Below, one piece after another: positions 19,831-27,601 of a stretch of 64,000 bases of DNA. The translations under genes were made by a program, and so were the position numbers. The stretch is taken from positions 62,001-126,000 of the forward strand of contig NZ_JAIWNC010000012.1 in assembly GCF_020216025.1 (NCBI RefSeq), given 5' to 3'. Below the pieces are notes generated by a model that worked only from the letters and a program-made list of their open reading frames with translations, was not told where the DNA came from and ran no database searches. Source of the DNA: Jidongwangia harbinensis. Its GTDB lineage: Bacteria; Actinomycetota; Actinomycetes; Mycobacteriales; Micromonosporaceae. How positions within the stretch are numbered: the stretch's first letter is position 1; each line of letters begins with the position of its first letter.

Positions 19831-20877
19831 TCACTCATCTCGCGCGAACAGGTCACCCTGCACCACCCCGCCCCGCCCGTCGACCGGCGGCGTCCGGCCC
19901 AGATGGTGCCAACCGGCCTCGGTGGCGACCCGCCCCCGGGGCGTGCGGGCCAGCAGGCCGGCCCGCACCAGGAACGGCTCGCACACCTCCTCCACGGTGT
20001 CCGACTGCTCCCCCACCGCGACCGCGAGCGTGGACAGTCCCACCGGACCGCCCTTGAACGAGTCGATCAGCGCCCGCAGCACCGCCCGGTCCAGTCGGTC
20101 CAGGCCCAGCGCGTCGACGTCGTACACCCGCAGCGCCTCCTGCGCGGTGGGCTCGTCGACCACGCCGTTGCCGCGTACCTCCGCGTAGTCCCGGACCCGG
20201 CGCAACAGCCGGTTCGCGATCCGCGGGGTGCCCCGCGACCGGCCGGCGATCTCCGCCGCGCCGTCCGCGGTGATCGGCACGCCGAGGATCCGGGCCGACC
20301 GGTGCAGCAGTGCGTCGAGATCGGCGGGCGAATAGAAGTCGAGATGCGCCACGAACCCGAACCGGTCCCGCATCGGCCCGGACAGCAGACCGGCCCGGGT
20401 GGTCGCGCCGACCAGCGTGAACGGCTCCACGTCCAGCGGGATCGCGGTGGCGCCCGGTCCCTTGCCGACCACCACGTCGACCCGGAAGTCCTCCATGGCG
20501 CTGTACAGCAACTCCTCGGCGGGCTTGGCGATGCGGTGGATCTCGTCGATGAACAGCACGTCGCCCTGGCCCAGACTGGTGAGGATCGCGGCCAGGTCGC
20601 CGGACCGCTCGATCACCGGGCCGCTGGTGGTGCGGATCCCGGCACCCAGCTCGGCGGCCACGATGTTGGCCAGGGTGGTCTTCCCCAAACCGGGCGGGCC
20701 GGACAAAAGGATGTGGTCGGGCGGGGTGCCGCGCCCCATCGCGCCCTTCAGCAGCAGATCGAGCTGGTCACGCACCCGGTGCTGTGCGATGAAGTCGGCC
20801 AGCCGGCGCGGGCGGACACTGGCCTCCGCGTCCAGTTCGGCGTCCTCCACGAACGGCGAGACCAGGTCGTCGCTCAT
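19831..20877 (-). CDS. ruvB: Holliday junction branch-migration helicase RuvB
   Basis: A 348-residue AAA+ ATPase motor that drives branch migration with RuvA. Walker A GPPGLGKTT, Walker B LFIDEIHR, sensor GATTRAGLLSGPMRDRFGF (arginine finger region) and a C-terminal winged helix (RTPRGRVATEAGWHHLG) are all present. The ATG overlaps the ruvA stop as ATGA, so RuvA and RuvB are made in coupled amounts. Length and motifs are fully typical. Confidence 0.98.
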   Translation of the reverse strand: MSDDLVSPFVEDAELDAEASVRPRRLADFIAQHRVRDQLDLLLKGAMGRGTPPDHILLSGPPGLGKTTLANIVAAELGAGIRTTSGPVIERSGDLAAILTSLGQGDVLFIDEIHRIAKPAEELLYSAMEDFRVDVVVGKGPGATAIPLDVEPFTLVGATTRAGLLSGPMRDRFGFVAHLDFYSPADLDALLHRSARILGVPITADGAAEIAGRSRGTPRIANRLLRRVRDYAEVRGNGVVDEPTAQEALRVYDVDALGLDRLDRAVLRALIDSFKGGPVGLSTLAVAVGEQSDTVEEVCEPFLVRAGLLARTPRGRVATEAGWHHLGRTPPVDGRGGVVQGDLFARDE

Positions 20878-21476
20878 CGGGTCCGGCCGAGCAGTCGGAT
20901 GGCCTGCCGCAGCAGCACCGGCACCGGCGGCACCTCGCCGTCGATGGTCTCGGCCACCGCGGCCACCGCCTGGTCCGCCTGGGCCGCGCTCCAGCCCAGC
21001 GCGATCACGCCCTGCCGCACCTGGTCCGGCCAGGTGCCGGCGAGCACCCCGGCCGGGGCGTCGGCGCCGGCGAACACCGGGCCGACACGGTCGCGCAACT
21101 CCAGCACCAGGCGCTCCGCACCCTTCTTACCGATACCGGGTACGCGGGTGAGCGCCGCGATGTCGCCGCCGCTGATCGCCCGGCGTACCGCGTCGGGTTG
21201 GTGCACCGCGAGCACCGCCTGAGCCAGCCGCGGGCCCACCCCGCTCGCGGTCTGCAGCAGCTCGAAGAGCTGCTTCTCGTCGTCGTCGGCGAAGCCGTAC
21301 AGGGTCAGCGAGTCCTCGCGCACCACCAGGCTGGTGGCCAGGCGCGCCTCCGCGCCGGTGCGCAGACCGGCGAGCGTGCCCGGCGCGCAATGCACGGACA
21401 GGCCGACGCCGCCGACCTCGATGACGGCGCTGTCCGGCGCGACCGCGGCGACGACCCCACGGACACTGGCGATCAT
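20874..21476 (-). CDS. ruvA: Holliday junction DNA-binding protein RuvA
   Basis: A 200-residue protein whose tetramer grips the four-way junction and recruits RuvB. The N-terminal OB fold (MIASVRGVVAAVAPDSAVIE), the two helix-hairpin-helix motifs (TASGVGPRLAQAVLA and RVPGIGKKGAERLVLEL), and the C-terminal domain III that contacts RuvB are recognisable. The start is the ATG at 21476, which overlaps the ruvC stop as ATGA; the open frame further upstream is a shadow of ruvC. It is the middle gene of a ruvC-ruvA-ruvB operon with both junctions overlapping. Confidence 0.98.
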   Translation of the reverse strand: MIASVRGVVAAVAPDSAVIEVGGVGLSVHCAPGTLAGLRTGAEARLATSLVVREDSLTLYGFADDDEKQLFELLQTASGVGPRLAQAVLAVHQPDAVRRAISGGDIAALTRVPGIGKKGAERLVLELRDRVGPVFAGADAPAGVLAGTWPDQVRQGVIALGWSAAQADQAVAAVAETIDGEVPPVPVLLRQAIRLLGRTR

Positions 21477-22039
21477 CGGCTGCCCTTCCTGTTCACCGGG
21501 AGCTGGGTGCGTTGGCGGCGGACCGCGGACGCCGCGGCGACCGCCGCGGCCTGGATCCGGGCCCGGGTGCCGCCACGCCAGATGTGGCAGATGGCGAGAG
21601 CGAGCGCGTCCGCGGCGTCCGCCGGCCGGGGCGGTGCGTCCAGGCCGAGCAGGCGGGTGACCATCGCGGTCACCTGCGCCTTGCCCGCCGTGCCGGAGCC
21701 GGTGACGGCGGCCTTGACCTCGCTCGGCGTGTACGTCTGCACCGGCAGCCGGGCACGCGAGCCGGCCAGGATGGCGACCGCGCTGGCCTGCGCCGTGCCC
21801 ATCACGGTCCGCACGTTGTGCTGACTGAACACGCGTTCCACGGCCACGCTGTCCGGCTGGTGCTCGGCGACCAGGGCGCTGAGCGAGGTGTCCAGATGCA
21901 GCAGCCGCAGCGCGATGTCGTCCTGCGGCTCGGTGTACACCGCGTAGTAGCCGATCAGCTTGCACGGCCGGCCGGGCACACCCTCGACGACGCCGACGCC
22001 GCACCGGGTCAGGCCGGGGTCGATGCCGAGCACGCGCAC
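21473..22039 (-). CDS. ruvC: Holliday junction resolvase RuvC
   Basis: A 188-residue RNase H-fold endonuclease that nicks Holliday junctions symmetrically. The catalytic acids can be placed: Asp7 in VLGIDPGLTRCG, Glu in VERVF, and the Asp pair near DAADALALAICH. The GTG at 22039 is chosen because GGGAGG lies seven bases before it and the product begins RVLGIDPG, the family's usual first residues. First gene of the ruvCAB operon. The last ten residues (LPVNRKGSR) are a basic tail. Confidence 0.97.
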   Translation of the reverse strand: MRVLGIDPGLTRCGVGVVEGVPGRPCKLIGYYAVYTEPQDDIALRLLHLDTSLSALVAEHQPDSVAVERVFSQHNVRTVMGTAQASAVAILAGSRARLPVQTYTPSEVKAAVTGSGTAGKAQVTAMVTRLLGLDAPPRPADAADALALAICHIWRGGTRARIQAAAVAAASAVRRQRTQLPVNRKGSR

Positions 22040-22145
22040 TCCTCGACCTCCCGCTGCTGACGTACGTGTGTTCGACACCTTAGTACCCGTTCCGCTTGCG
22101 CCCGACGGCGACACGCCTCGACCATGGACTGCGGGAGGTGCCGTC

Positions 22146-22673
22146 ATGTATGTCGTACCGCCGATGGCCGACGAACCGCCGCCGGACTTCCTGGTGTTCG
22201 TCGCCGTGCACCTGACCACGCTGCAGGACGAGGCCGCGCGTCTGGTCGGCGACCGGCAGCACGCCGACGAGGTCTACCCGGTGGTACTCAGCGACGTGGC
22301 CCTGCACTGGCGCCGGTTGCGCCTGCGCCGCCGGCTCACCGGCCGGGACGAGACCGGGACGTACCTGCGGCGGCGGCTGGCCGCGCGGGCCGAGCAGTGG
22401 CGCGAGGACCAGATCTACCCGGTCGAGGTGCAGTTGCTGCCGCCGGCCGCGCCGGCGCGCTACTACCAGGAGAGCCCGGCCAGCGTGGCGTACCGCAAGG
22501 CGGCACTGGTGGAGGGCACGCGACGGACCCAGCGCCGGCCCCAGGCGGAGGCGGCGATCGCCTGGGAGCACGCCTGTCAGCAGGCCCGCTGGCACCGGAT
22601 CGCACGGGTGACGGCGGCGTCCACGCTGGGCGTGTTCGCCGCCATCCAGCTGGCCGACAGCCTGCCCGGCTGA
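22146..22673 (+). CDS. Conserved hypothetical protein with C-terminal membrane helix
   Basis: A 175-residue protein I do not recognise. It is Arg-rich (RRLRLRRRLTGRDETGTYLRRRL) with a predicted helical body, no known catalytic motif, and one C-terminal hydrophobic segment (VTAASTLGVFAAIQLADSL) that could be a tail anchor. The ATG is supported by GGGAGG seven bases upstream. It sits divergently from ruvC, 106 bases away, and convergently with yebC, interrupting a block that is otherwise conserved, so it is likely a lineage-specific addition. The composition matches its neighbours. Confidence 0.75.
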   Translation: MYVVPPMADEPPPDFLVFVAVHLTTLQDEAARLVGDRQHADEVYPVVLSDVALHWRRLRLRRRLTGRDETGTYLRRRLAARAEQWREDQIYPVEVQLLPPAAPARYYQESPASVAYRKAALVEGTRRTQRRPQAEAAIAWEHACQQARWHRIARVTAASTLGVFAAIQLADSLPG

Positions 22674-22696
22674 GGGTCAGTTGCGGCCGGTACCGA

Positions 22697-23449
22697 TCAC
22701 GCGTCGATCTTGGCCAGGACCTCGTCGGAGACGTCGAAGTTGGCGAAGATGTTCTGCACGTCGTCGCAGTCCTCCAGCACGTCGATCAGCTTGAAGACCT
22801 TGCGCGCCGCCTCCTCGTCGACCGGCACCGTCATGGTCGGCACCAGCGACGACTCGGCCGAGTCGTACTCGATGCCGGCGTCCTGCAGGGCGGTGCGGAC
22901 GGCGACCAGGTCGGTCGGCTCACTGACCACCTCGAAGGTTTCGCCCAGGTCGTTGATCTCCTCGGCGCCGGCGTCGAGCACGGCGAGCATCAGGTCGTCC
23001 TCGCTCAGGCCGGCCTTCGGGACGAGCACCACGCCCTTGCGGTTGAACAGGTACGACACGCTGCCGGCGTCGGCGAAGGTGCCGCCGTTGCGGGTGAGCG
23101 CGGTGCGTACCTCGGTGGCGGCGCGGTTGCGGTTGTCGGTCAGGCACTCGATCAGCAGGGCGACGCCGTTCGGGCCGTACCCCTCATACATGATCGTCTG
23201 CCAGTCGGCGCCGCCGGCCTCGAGGCCGGAGCCACGCTTGACCGCGTTCGCGATGTTGTCGTTGGGGACCGAGCTCTTCTTGGCCTTCTGGATGGCGTCG
23301 TAGAGCGTCGGGTTACCGGCCGGATCTCCGCCGCCGACCCGCGCCGCCACCTCGACGTTCTTGATCAGCTTGGCGAACATCTTGCCGCGCTTGGCGTCGA
23401 TGACGGCCTTCTTGTGCTTGGTCGTCGCCCACTTGGAGTGGCCGGACAT
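22697..23449 (-). CDS. yebC: YebC/PmpR family protein
   Basis: A 250-residue cytoplasmic protein, full length for the family, opening with the signature MSGHSKWATTKHKKAVIDAKR. The three-domain pattern (AVKRGSGLE, YEGYGPNGVALLIE, and the C-terminal acidic domain with DCDDVQNIFANFDV) is complete. YebC proteins were described as transcription regulators and more recently as factors that help ribosomes through proline stretches; which applies here is not visible in sequence. It follows pdxT by 15 bases and is probably co-transcribed. Confidence 0.97.
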   Translation of the reverse strand: MSGHSKWATTKHKKAVIDAKRGKMFAKLIKNVEVAARVGGGDPAGNPTLYDAIQKAKKSSVPNDNIANAVKRGSGLEAGGADWQTIMYEGYGPNGVALLIECLTDNRNRAATEVRTALTRNGGTFADAGSVSYLFNRKGVVLVPKAGLSEDDLMLAVLDAGAEEINDLGETFEVVSEPTDLVAVRTALQDAGIEYDSAESSLVPTMTVPVDEEAARKVFKLIDVLEDCDDVQNIFANFDVSDEVLAKIDA

Positions 23450-23464
23450 GAGTAACCTCCGTGT

Positions 23465-24061
23465 TTACCGTGCGTCGCGGACCGACTCGACGAAGTACCG
23501 GTGGACGCGAAGGTCGCCGGTAAGCTCCGGATGGAAGGCCGTGGCGAGCAGGTTTCCCTGCCGAACGGCGACAATCCTACCGGCGGCGGGTCCAGCCGTG
23601 ACGCGGCCCAAGACCACGACGTCCGGACCGACCTCCTCGACCCACGGCGCGCGGATGAACACGGCGTGGAAGTCACCGCCGTCGACCCCGTCGATGCGCA
23701 CCGGAGCCTCGAACGAATCCACCTGCCGGCCGAACGCGTTGCGCCGCACCGTCATGTCGATACCGGCGAACGACTCCTGATCCGGACGGCCGTCGAGCAC
23801 CGTGGTGGCCAGCATGATCATGCCGGCGCAGGAGCCGTACACGGGCATGCCGTCGGCGATCCGCTTCCGGATCGGGTCGAGCAGCCCGAAGCTCACCGCG
23901 AGCTTGCTCATGGTGGTCGACTCGCCGCCGGGGATCACCAGTGCGTCGATCTCGTCGACCTCGCCCGGCCGGCGGATCGGACGGGCTTCCGCCCCGACCA
24001 GACCCAGCGCGTGTACGTGCTCCCGCACGTCCCCTTGCAGCGCAAGCACCCCAATAGTCAC
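23465..24061 (-). CDS. pdxT: Pyridoxal 5'-phosphate synthase glutaminase subunit PdxT
   Basis: A 198-residue class I glutaminase that feeds ammonia to PdxS for PLP synthesis. The catalytic triad is intact: Cys78 (YGSCAGMI), His177 and Glu179 (AFHPELTGD), with the PGGEST oxyanion loop at 44-49. The GTG at 24061 has GAGGGGG upstream and gives the normal N-terminus TIGVLALQGDV; the longer open frame only translates the upstream tandem repeat. PdxS lies on the same strand but 785 bases away, separated by repeat-rich DNA rather than directly adjacent. Confidence 0.97.
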   Translation of the reverse strand: MTIGVLALQGDVREHVHALGLVGAEARPIRRPGEVDEIDALVIPGGESTTMSKLAVSFGLLDPIRKRIADGMPVYGSCAGMIMLATTVLDGRPDQESFAGIDMTVRRNAFGRQVDSFEAPVRIDGVDGGDFHAVFIRAPWVEEVGPDVVVLGRVTAGPAAGRIVAVRQGNLLATAFHPELTGDLRVHRYFVESVRDAR

Positions 24062-24079
24062 CGTTTCCCCCTCCACTGT

Positions 24080-24165
24080 GTCCCACCCACTCCCCACCCC
24101 GCCGGTCCCACCCACTCCCCACCCGCCGGTCCCACCCACTCCCCACCCCGCCGGTCCCACCCGCC
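24080..24165. repeat. Tandem repeat, about 3.5 copies of a 24-25-bp unit
   Basis: The unit GGTCCCACCCACTCCCCACC plus CCGCC recurs with a period of 24 or 25 bases (the second copy lacks one C). It starts only 19 bases upstream of the pdxT GTG, so the array would lie in the pdxT leader or promoter. The variable period means it is not conserved as a coding repeat. It resembles replication-slippage DNA. Confidence 0.85.
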
Positions 24166-24648
24166 TTCGGGCCGCTCACGCCCGCCGGTCGGGCCACTCT
24201 GGCCGATCTTGGGGTTGTGGTGGGAACAAAAGACGCATCGCACCGACGAATCGGGCACCCCAAGTCCAAGATCGGCGGGGCTGGCGGGAGCTGGCGGGAT
24301 TCGGCAGATTGCGGGTGCGCGGATCGGGCTTAGTTCGGACGGGACGGCGTCGTGGCCTGAACGGCAGCGTGGTCCACACGCCGCCCGGCCAGGCGATCAG
24401 CAAGCCGCCCGGAATGCGGCTCCGCAAGCCGCCCCACCAAGCGACTCAGCAAACCAGCCGACCCAGGCGACTCCGCAAGCCGGTCGAGCCGAGGACTCCG
24501 CACGCCCGCGAGCAGGAGATCTTGGAGGGCGAGACGAATCTTGGAGCGAAACGGCCCCCATAGGGGCAGTCCACCTCCAAGATCTGCCCAGGCCTCCAAG
24601 ATCTACCGAGCAAAAGGCGCTTACCGGACGGAAATGACGCCGCGCACG
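24166..24648. other. Gene-free spacer with scattered AGATCTTGGAGG repeats
   Basis: No convincing gene is visible in this stretch. It contains one copy of AGATCTTGGAGG (24517-24528) and two inverted copies, CCTCCAAGATCT, at 24574-24585 and 24593-24604, which can form alternative hairpins. Related words occur nearby (GAATCTTGGAGC at 24536; CCGATCTTGGGG near 24198; CCAAGATCGG near 24269, the last two being inverted to each other). The middle section repeats AAGCCGCCC/AAGCGACTC-like words. Composition is less GC-skewed than the flanking genes. Confidence 0.6.
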
Positions 24649-24846
24649 CCTCCAGCCCCGCCCAGCGCCACCAGCCCCGCCCAGCGCCACCAGCCCCGCC
24701 CAGGGCCACCAGCCCCGCCCAGCGCCCAGCGCCTCCAGCCACGCCCAGCGCCCAGCGCCACCAGCCCCGCCCAGCGCCACCAGCCGCGCCCAGCGCCCAG
24801 CGCCACCAGCCCCGCCCAGCGCCCAGCGCCACCGGCCGCGCCGGCG
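24649..24846. repeat. Tandem array of 19/26-bp units abutting the pdxS stop codon
   Basis: About ten head-to-tail copies of CCCCGCCCAGCGCCACCAG (19 bp), some lengthened to 26 bp by an extra GCCCAGC. Copies differ by single bases (AGGGCC, GCCTCC, GCCGCG variants). The array ends exactly at the pdxS stop codon (24847-24849), so it would form the start of the pdxS 3' untranslated region or the pdxS-pdxT spacer. The mixed 19/26 period is not a multiple of three, so it is not a protein repeat. Confidence 0.85.
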
Positions 24847-25743
24847 CTACCAGCCGCGCTCGGCCAGCCGGTGAGGCTGCGGCACGTCCTCGACGTTGAT
24901 GCCCACCATGGCCTCGCCCAGGCCGCGGGACACCTTTGCCACCACGTCCGGGTCGTCGTGGAAGGTGGTGGCCTTGACGATCGCCGCCGCCCGCTGCGCC
25001 GGGTTGCCCGACTTGAAGATGCCCGAGCCGACGAACACCCCTTCGGCGCCGAGTTGCATCATCATCGCGGCGTCGGCGGGGGTGGCGATGCCGCCCGCGG
25101 TGAACAGGACGACGGGCAGCTTGCCCGCCGCGGCGACCTCCTTGACCAGGTCGTACGGGGCCTGCAGGTCCTTGGCGGCGACGTACAGCTCGTCCTCGGG
25201 CAGTGACTTCAGGCGGCGGATCTCGGCCCGGATGGTGCGCATGTGGGTGACCGCGTTGGACACGTCGCCGGTGCCGGCCTCGCCCTTGGAGCGGATCATG
25301 GCGGCGCCCTCGGTGATGCGGCGCAGGGCCTCGCCGAGGTTGGTGGCGCCGCAGACGAACGGCACGGTGAACGCCCACTTGTCGATGTGGTTGGCGTAGT
25401 CGGCGGGGGTCAGCACCTCGGACTCGTCGACGTAGTCGACGCCGAGCGACTGCAGCACCTGGGCCTCGACGAAGTGGCCGATCCGGGCCTTGGCCATCAC
25501 CGGGATGGAGACCGCGCCGATGATGCCTTCGACCATGTCGGGGTCGCTCATCCGGGACACGCCGCCCTGGGCGCGGATGTCGGCGGGTACGCGCTCCAGC
25601 GCCATCACCGCGACCGCGCCGGCGTCCTCGGCGATCTTCGCCTGGTCGGGGGTGACCACGTCCATGATCACGCCACCCTTGAGCATTTCCGCCATGCCGC
25701 GCTTCACGCGGGCGGTACCTACGGTCGGCTGGGTCTCAGACAC
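24847..25743 (-). CDS. pdxS: Pyridoxal 5'-phosphate synthase lyase subunit PdxS
   Basis: A 298-residue TIM-barrel enzyme that condenses ribose 5-phosphate, glyceraldehyde 3-phosphate and ammonia from PdxT into PLP. Hallmarks are KRGMAEMLKGGVIMDVV with the first catalytic Lys region, PVMAKARIGHFVEAQ with the second Lys, VDYVDESEVLTPAD, and the phosphate loop FTAGGIATPADAA. The GTG at 25743 has GAGGAG nine bases before it. It is upstream of pdxT in transcription order but separated from it by a 785-base repeat tract. Confidence 0.97.
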   Translation of the reverse strand: MSETQPTVGTARVKRGMAEMLKGGVIMDVVTPDQAKIAEDAGAVAVMALERVPADIRAQGGVSRMSDPDMVEGIIGAVSIPVMAKARIGHFVEAQVLQSLGVDYVDESEVLTPADYANHIDKWAFTVPFVCGATNLGEALRRITEGAAMIRSKGEAGTGDVSNAVTHMRTIRAEIRRLKSLPEDELYVAAKDLQAPYDLVKEVAAAGKLPVVLFTAGGIATPADAAMMMQLGAEGVFVGSGIFKSGNPAQRAAAIVKATTFHDDPDVVAKVSRGLGEAMVGINVEDVPQPHRLAERGW

Positions 25744-25859
25744 GATTCTCGGCTCCTCGGGACGTGGTTCGACGAGCCGAATTTTACGGGCCGGCGAGGA
25801 TGCCACCGAAGGCCAATCGCCCCCTTGGTGGACTGCTTACCGGGCGGTGGACTGCAAGA

Positions 25860-26444
25860 TCAGAGGTGGGCGACGGCCTCGACCGGGCCGGCCGGCGCCG
25901 GCACGGCCACCGGGCGGGACGCGGGCGGCAGCTGGGGCATGACCGGTTCGACGATGTCGAAGTAGCGGGGGCGTTCGTACCCGCGGGCCATCCGGAGCAG
26001 CCGGACCAGGGGGCGGCGCCGGGCGGTGAGCGCGTCGCGGACCAGATCGGTGTGCACCTGCCTGGCCAGCACCACCCGGCGGCTGATCACGATGAGCGCG
26101 CGGCCGGCGTCGTCGGTGCCGGTCAGCCCGACGGTCGCCAGCTGACGGGTGAGGTCGTTCTCGGCGGCCTCCCGCTCCTCCGGGCCGGCGTCCAGGGCCA
26201 GGCGGGCGGCGGCGTACAGCTCGACGGAGTCGGCCCGCTCAGCCACCACCGCGGCGGCCGCGGCGCGCCGCAGCAGGTGGGCGTCGAGCGCGCGGGTCGC
26301 GGACTGCGCCCGCCGGTGCACCCGCTCCACCCGGTGCGCGGTCCAGACCAGGTACGCCGACAGCACCACGATCAGCGTCACGGCGCTCACGACCCACCAC
26401 ATGCCGGGCATCGTAGTGCCGGATTGTGTCGGGATGTCACGCAC
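25860..26444 (-). CDS. Hypothetical membrane-anchored protein
   Basis: A 194-residue protein with one N-terminal membrane helix (about residues 15-34, MWWVVSAVTLIVVLSAYLVW), a helical, Ala- and Arg-rich cytoplasmic or extracytoplasmic domain rich in charged heptad-like runs, and a Pro-rich tail. I recognise no family with confidence; the N-terminal anchor plus helical domain recalls LemA-like proteins, but their motif is absent. The GTG start overlaps the end of pimA by eight bases, so it is the distal gene of the PIM lipid operon and may act at the membrane with it. Internal ATGs at 26411 and 26402 are alternative starts. Confidence 0.7.
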   Translation of the reverse strand: MRDIPTQSGTTMPGMWWVVSAVTLIVVLSAYLVWTAHRVERVHRRAQSATRALDAHLLRRAAAAAVVAERADSVELYAAARLALDAGPEEREAAENDLTRQLATVGLTGTDDAGRALIVISRRVVLARQVHTDLVRDALTARRRPLVRLLRMARGYERPRYFDIVEPVMPQLPPASRPVAVPAPAGPVEAVAHL

Positions 26445-27591
26445 CGGGGCGTGGTTCGGCCCACTCTGCGTCCAGAACCCGCCCGTCTGTCGCCTCGATC
26501 GCCGTGGCGTACACCTCGAGTACCCGTCCGGCTACGCTCGGCCAGTCGAACGCGCCCACCACGCTGCGCGCGCACGCCGCCAGTTCCGCCCGGCGGGCCG
26601 GGTCGTCGAGCAGGTCGTCGAGCAGGGCGGTGAGCGCGTCCGCGTCGCCGGTGCGGAACAACGCGCCGGCCCGGCCGCCGTCCAGGACCCGGCGGAACGC
26701 GTCCAGGTCGCTGGCCGCGATCGCGGCACCGGCCGCCATGGCCTCGGTGAGGATCATGCCGAACGACTCGCCGCCGGTGTTCGGTGCCACGTAGACGTCG
26801 ACGCTGCGCAGCATCCGGGCCTTGTCCGCCTCGGAGACCAGGCCCAGGAACGTGATCCGGTCGTGCAGGTCGGCCGGGACGTCGTCGTACAGGTCGTCGC
26901 GGTGTCCCGGCCCGGCCACCAGCAGGCGCAGGCCGGGACGGCGGCGGGCGAGCGTGACGAACGCCGTACGCAGCAGTGGGAAGCCCTTGCGCGCCTCGGT
27001 GAACCGGCCCAGGAAGCCCAGCGTGCCGCCGGTGCCGGGCCAGTCCGGCAGCGGAGCGGCCGTGGCGAACTTGGCCACCGCCACCCCGTTGGGGATCTCC
27101 ACCGCGCCGCCGCCGAGGTGCTCGACCTGCACCTTGCGGGCCAGTTCGCTGACCGCGATGCGGGCGGTGATCTTCTCCACCACCATCTGCAGCAGTCCCT
27201 GGGCGGCGGCCAGGGCCCGGGACCGGGTGATCGCGGTGTGGAACGTGGCCACCACCGGCCCGCGGCTGGACAGCACGGCCAGCATGGACAGGCTGAGCGT
27301 GAGCGGTTCGTGGACGTGCAGCACGTCGAACTGCCCGCGGGCCAGCCAGCGCCGGACCCGGGCGGTGGAGACCGGCCCGAACGCGATCCGGGCCACCGAA
27401 CCGTTGTACGGCAGCGGCAGCGCGCGGCCGGCCGGCACCACGTACGGCGGGTGGTCGGCGTCCTCGTCCGCCGGGGCCAGCACGCTGACCGTGTGCCCCA
27501 GATCGATCAGCGCCTCGGCCAGGTCGACGATGTGGTTCTGCACGCCGCCGGGCACGTCGAAGGAGTACGGCGAGACGATCCCGATCCGCAC
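26437..27591 (-). CDS. pimA: Phosphatidyl-myo-inositol mannosyltransferase (GT4)
   Basis: A 384-residue GT-B glycosyltransferase that moves mannose from GDP-mannose to phosphatidylinositol on the inner membrane face, the first step of PIM synthesis. The N-terminal IGIVSPYSFDVPGGVQNHI with the Gly-Gly loop, LHVHEPLTLSLS, FHTAITRSR, and the nucleotide-sugar site GGESFGMILTEAMAAG are all typical of PimA. It starts with GTG behind GAGGG, ten bases after the acyltransferase gene. The gene order pgsA, patA, pimA supports the specific name rather than a generic GT4. Confidence 0.93.
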   Translation of the reverse strand: MRIGIVSPYSFDVPGGVQNHIVDLAEALIDLGHTVSVLAPADEDADHPPYVVPAGRALPLPYNGSVARIAFGPVSTARVRRWLARGQFDVLHVHEPLTLSLSMLAVLSSRGPVVATFHTAITRSRALAAAQGLLQMVVEKITARIAVSELARKVQVEHLGGGAVEIPNGVAVAKFATAAPLPDWPGTGGTLGFLGRFTEARKGFPLLRTAFVTLARRRPGLRLLVAGPGHRDDLYDDVPADLHDRITFLGLVSEADKARMLRSVDVYVAPNTGGESFGMILTEAMAAGAAIAASDLDAFRRVLDGGRAGALFRTGDADALTALLDDLLDDPARRAELAACARSVVGAFDWPSVAGRVLEVYATAIEATDGRVLDAEWAEPRPGA

Positions 27592-27601
27592 GGCCCGGCC
27601 C

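Noticed and set aside
24058..24427. Short leftward frames upstream of pdxT (for example one containing VFCSHHNPKIGQ)
   Set aside because: No ribosome sites, overlap each other and the tandem repeat, and read through repeat words; could be remains of a dispersed element but not supported as genes.
24649..24846. CRISPR-like array
   Set aside because: Units are contiguous without unique spacers and have mixed 19/26-bp periods; no cas gene is present.
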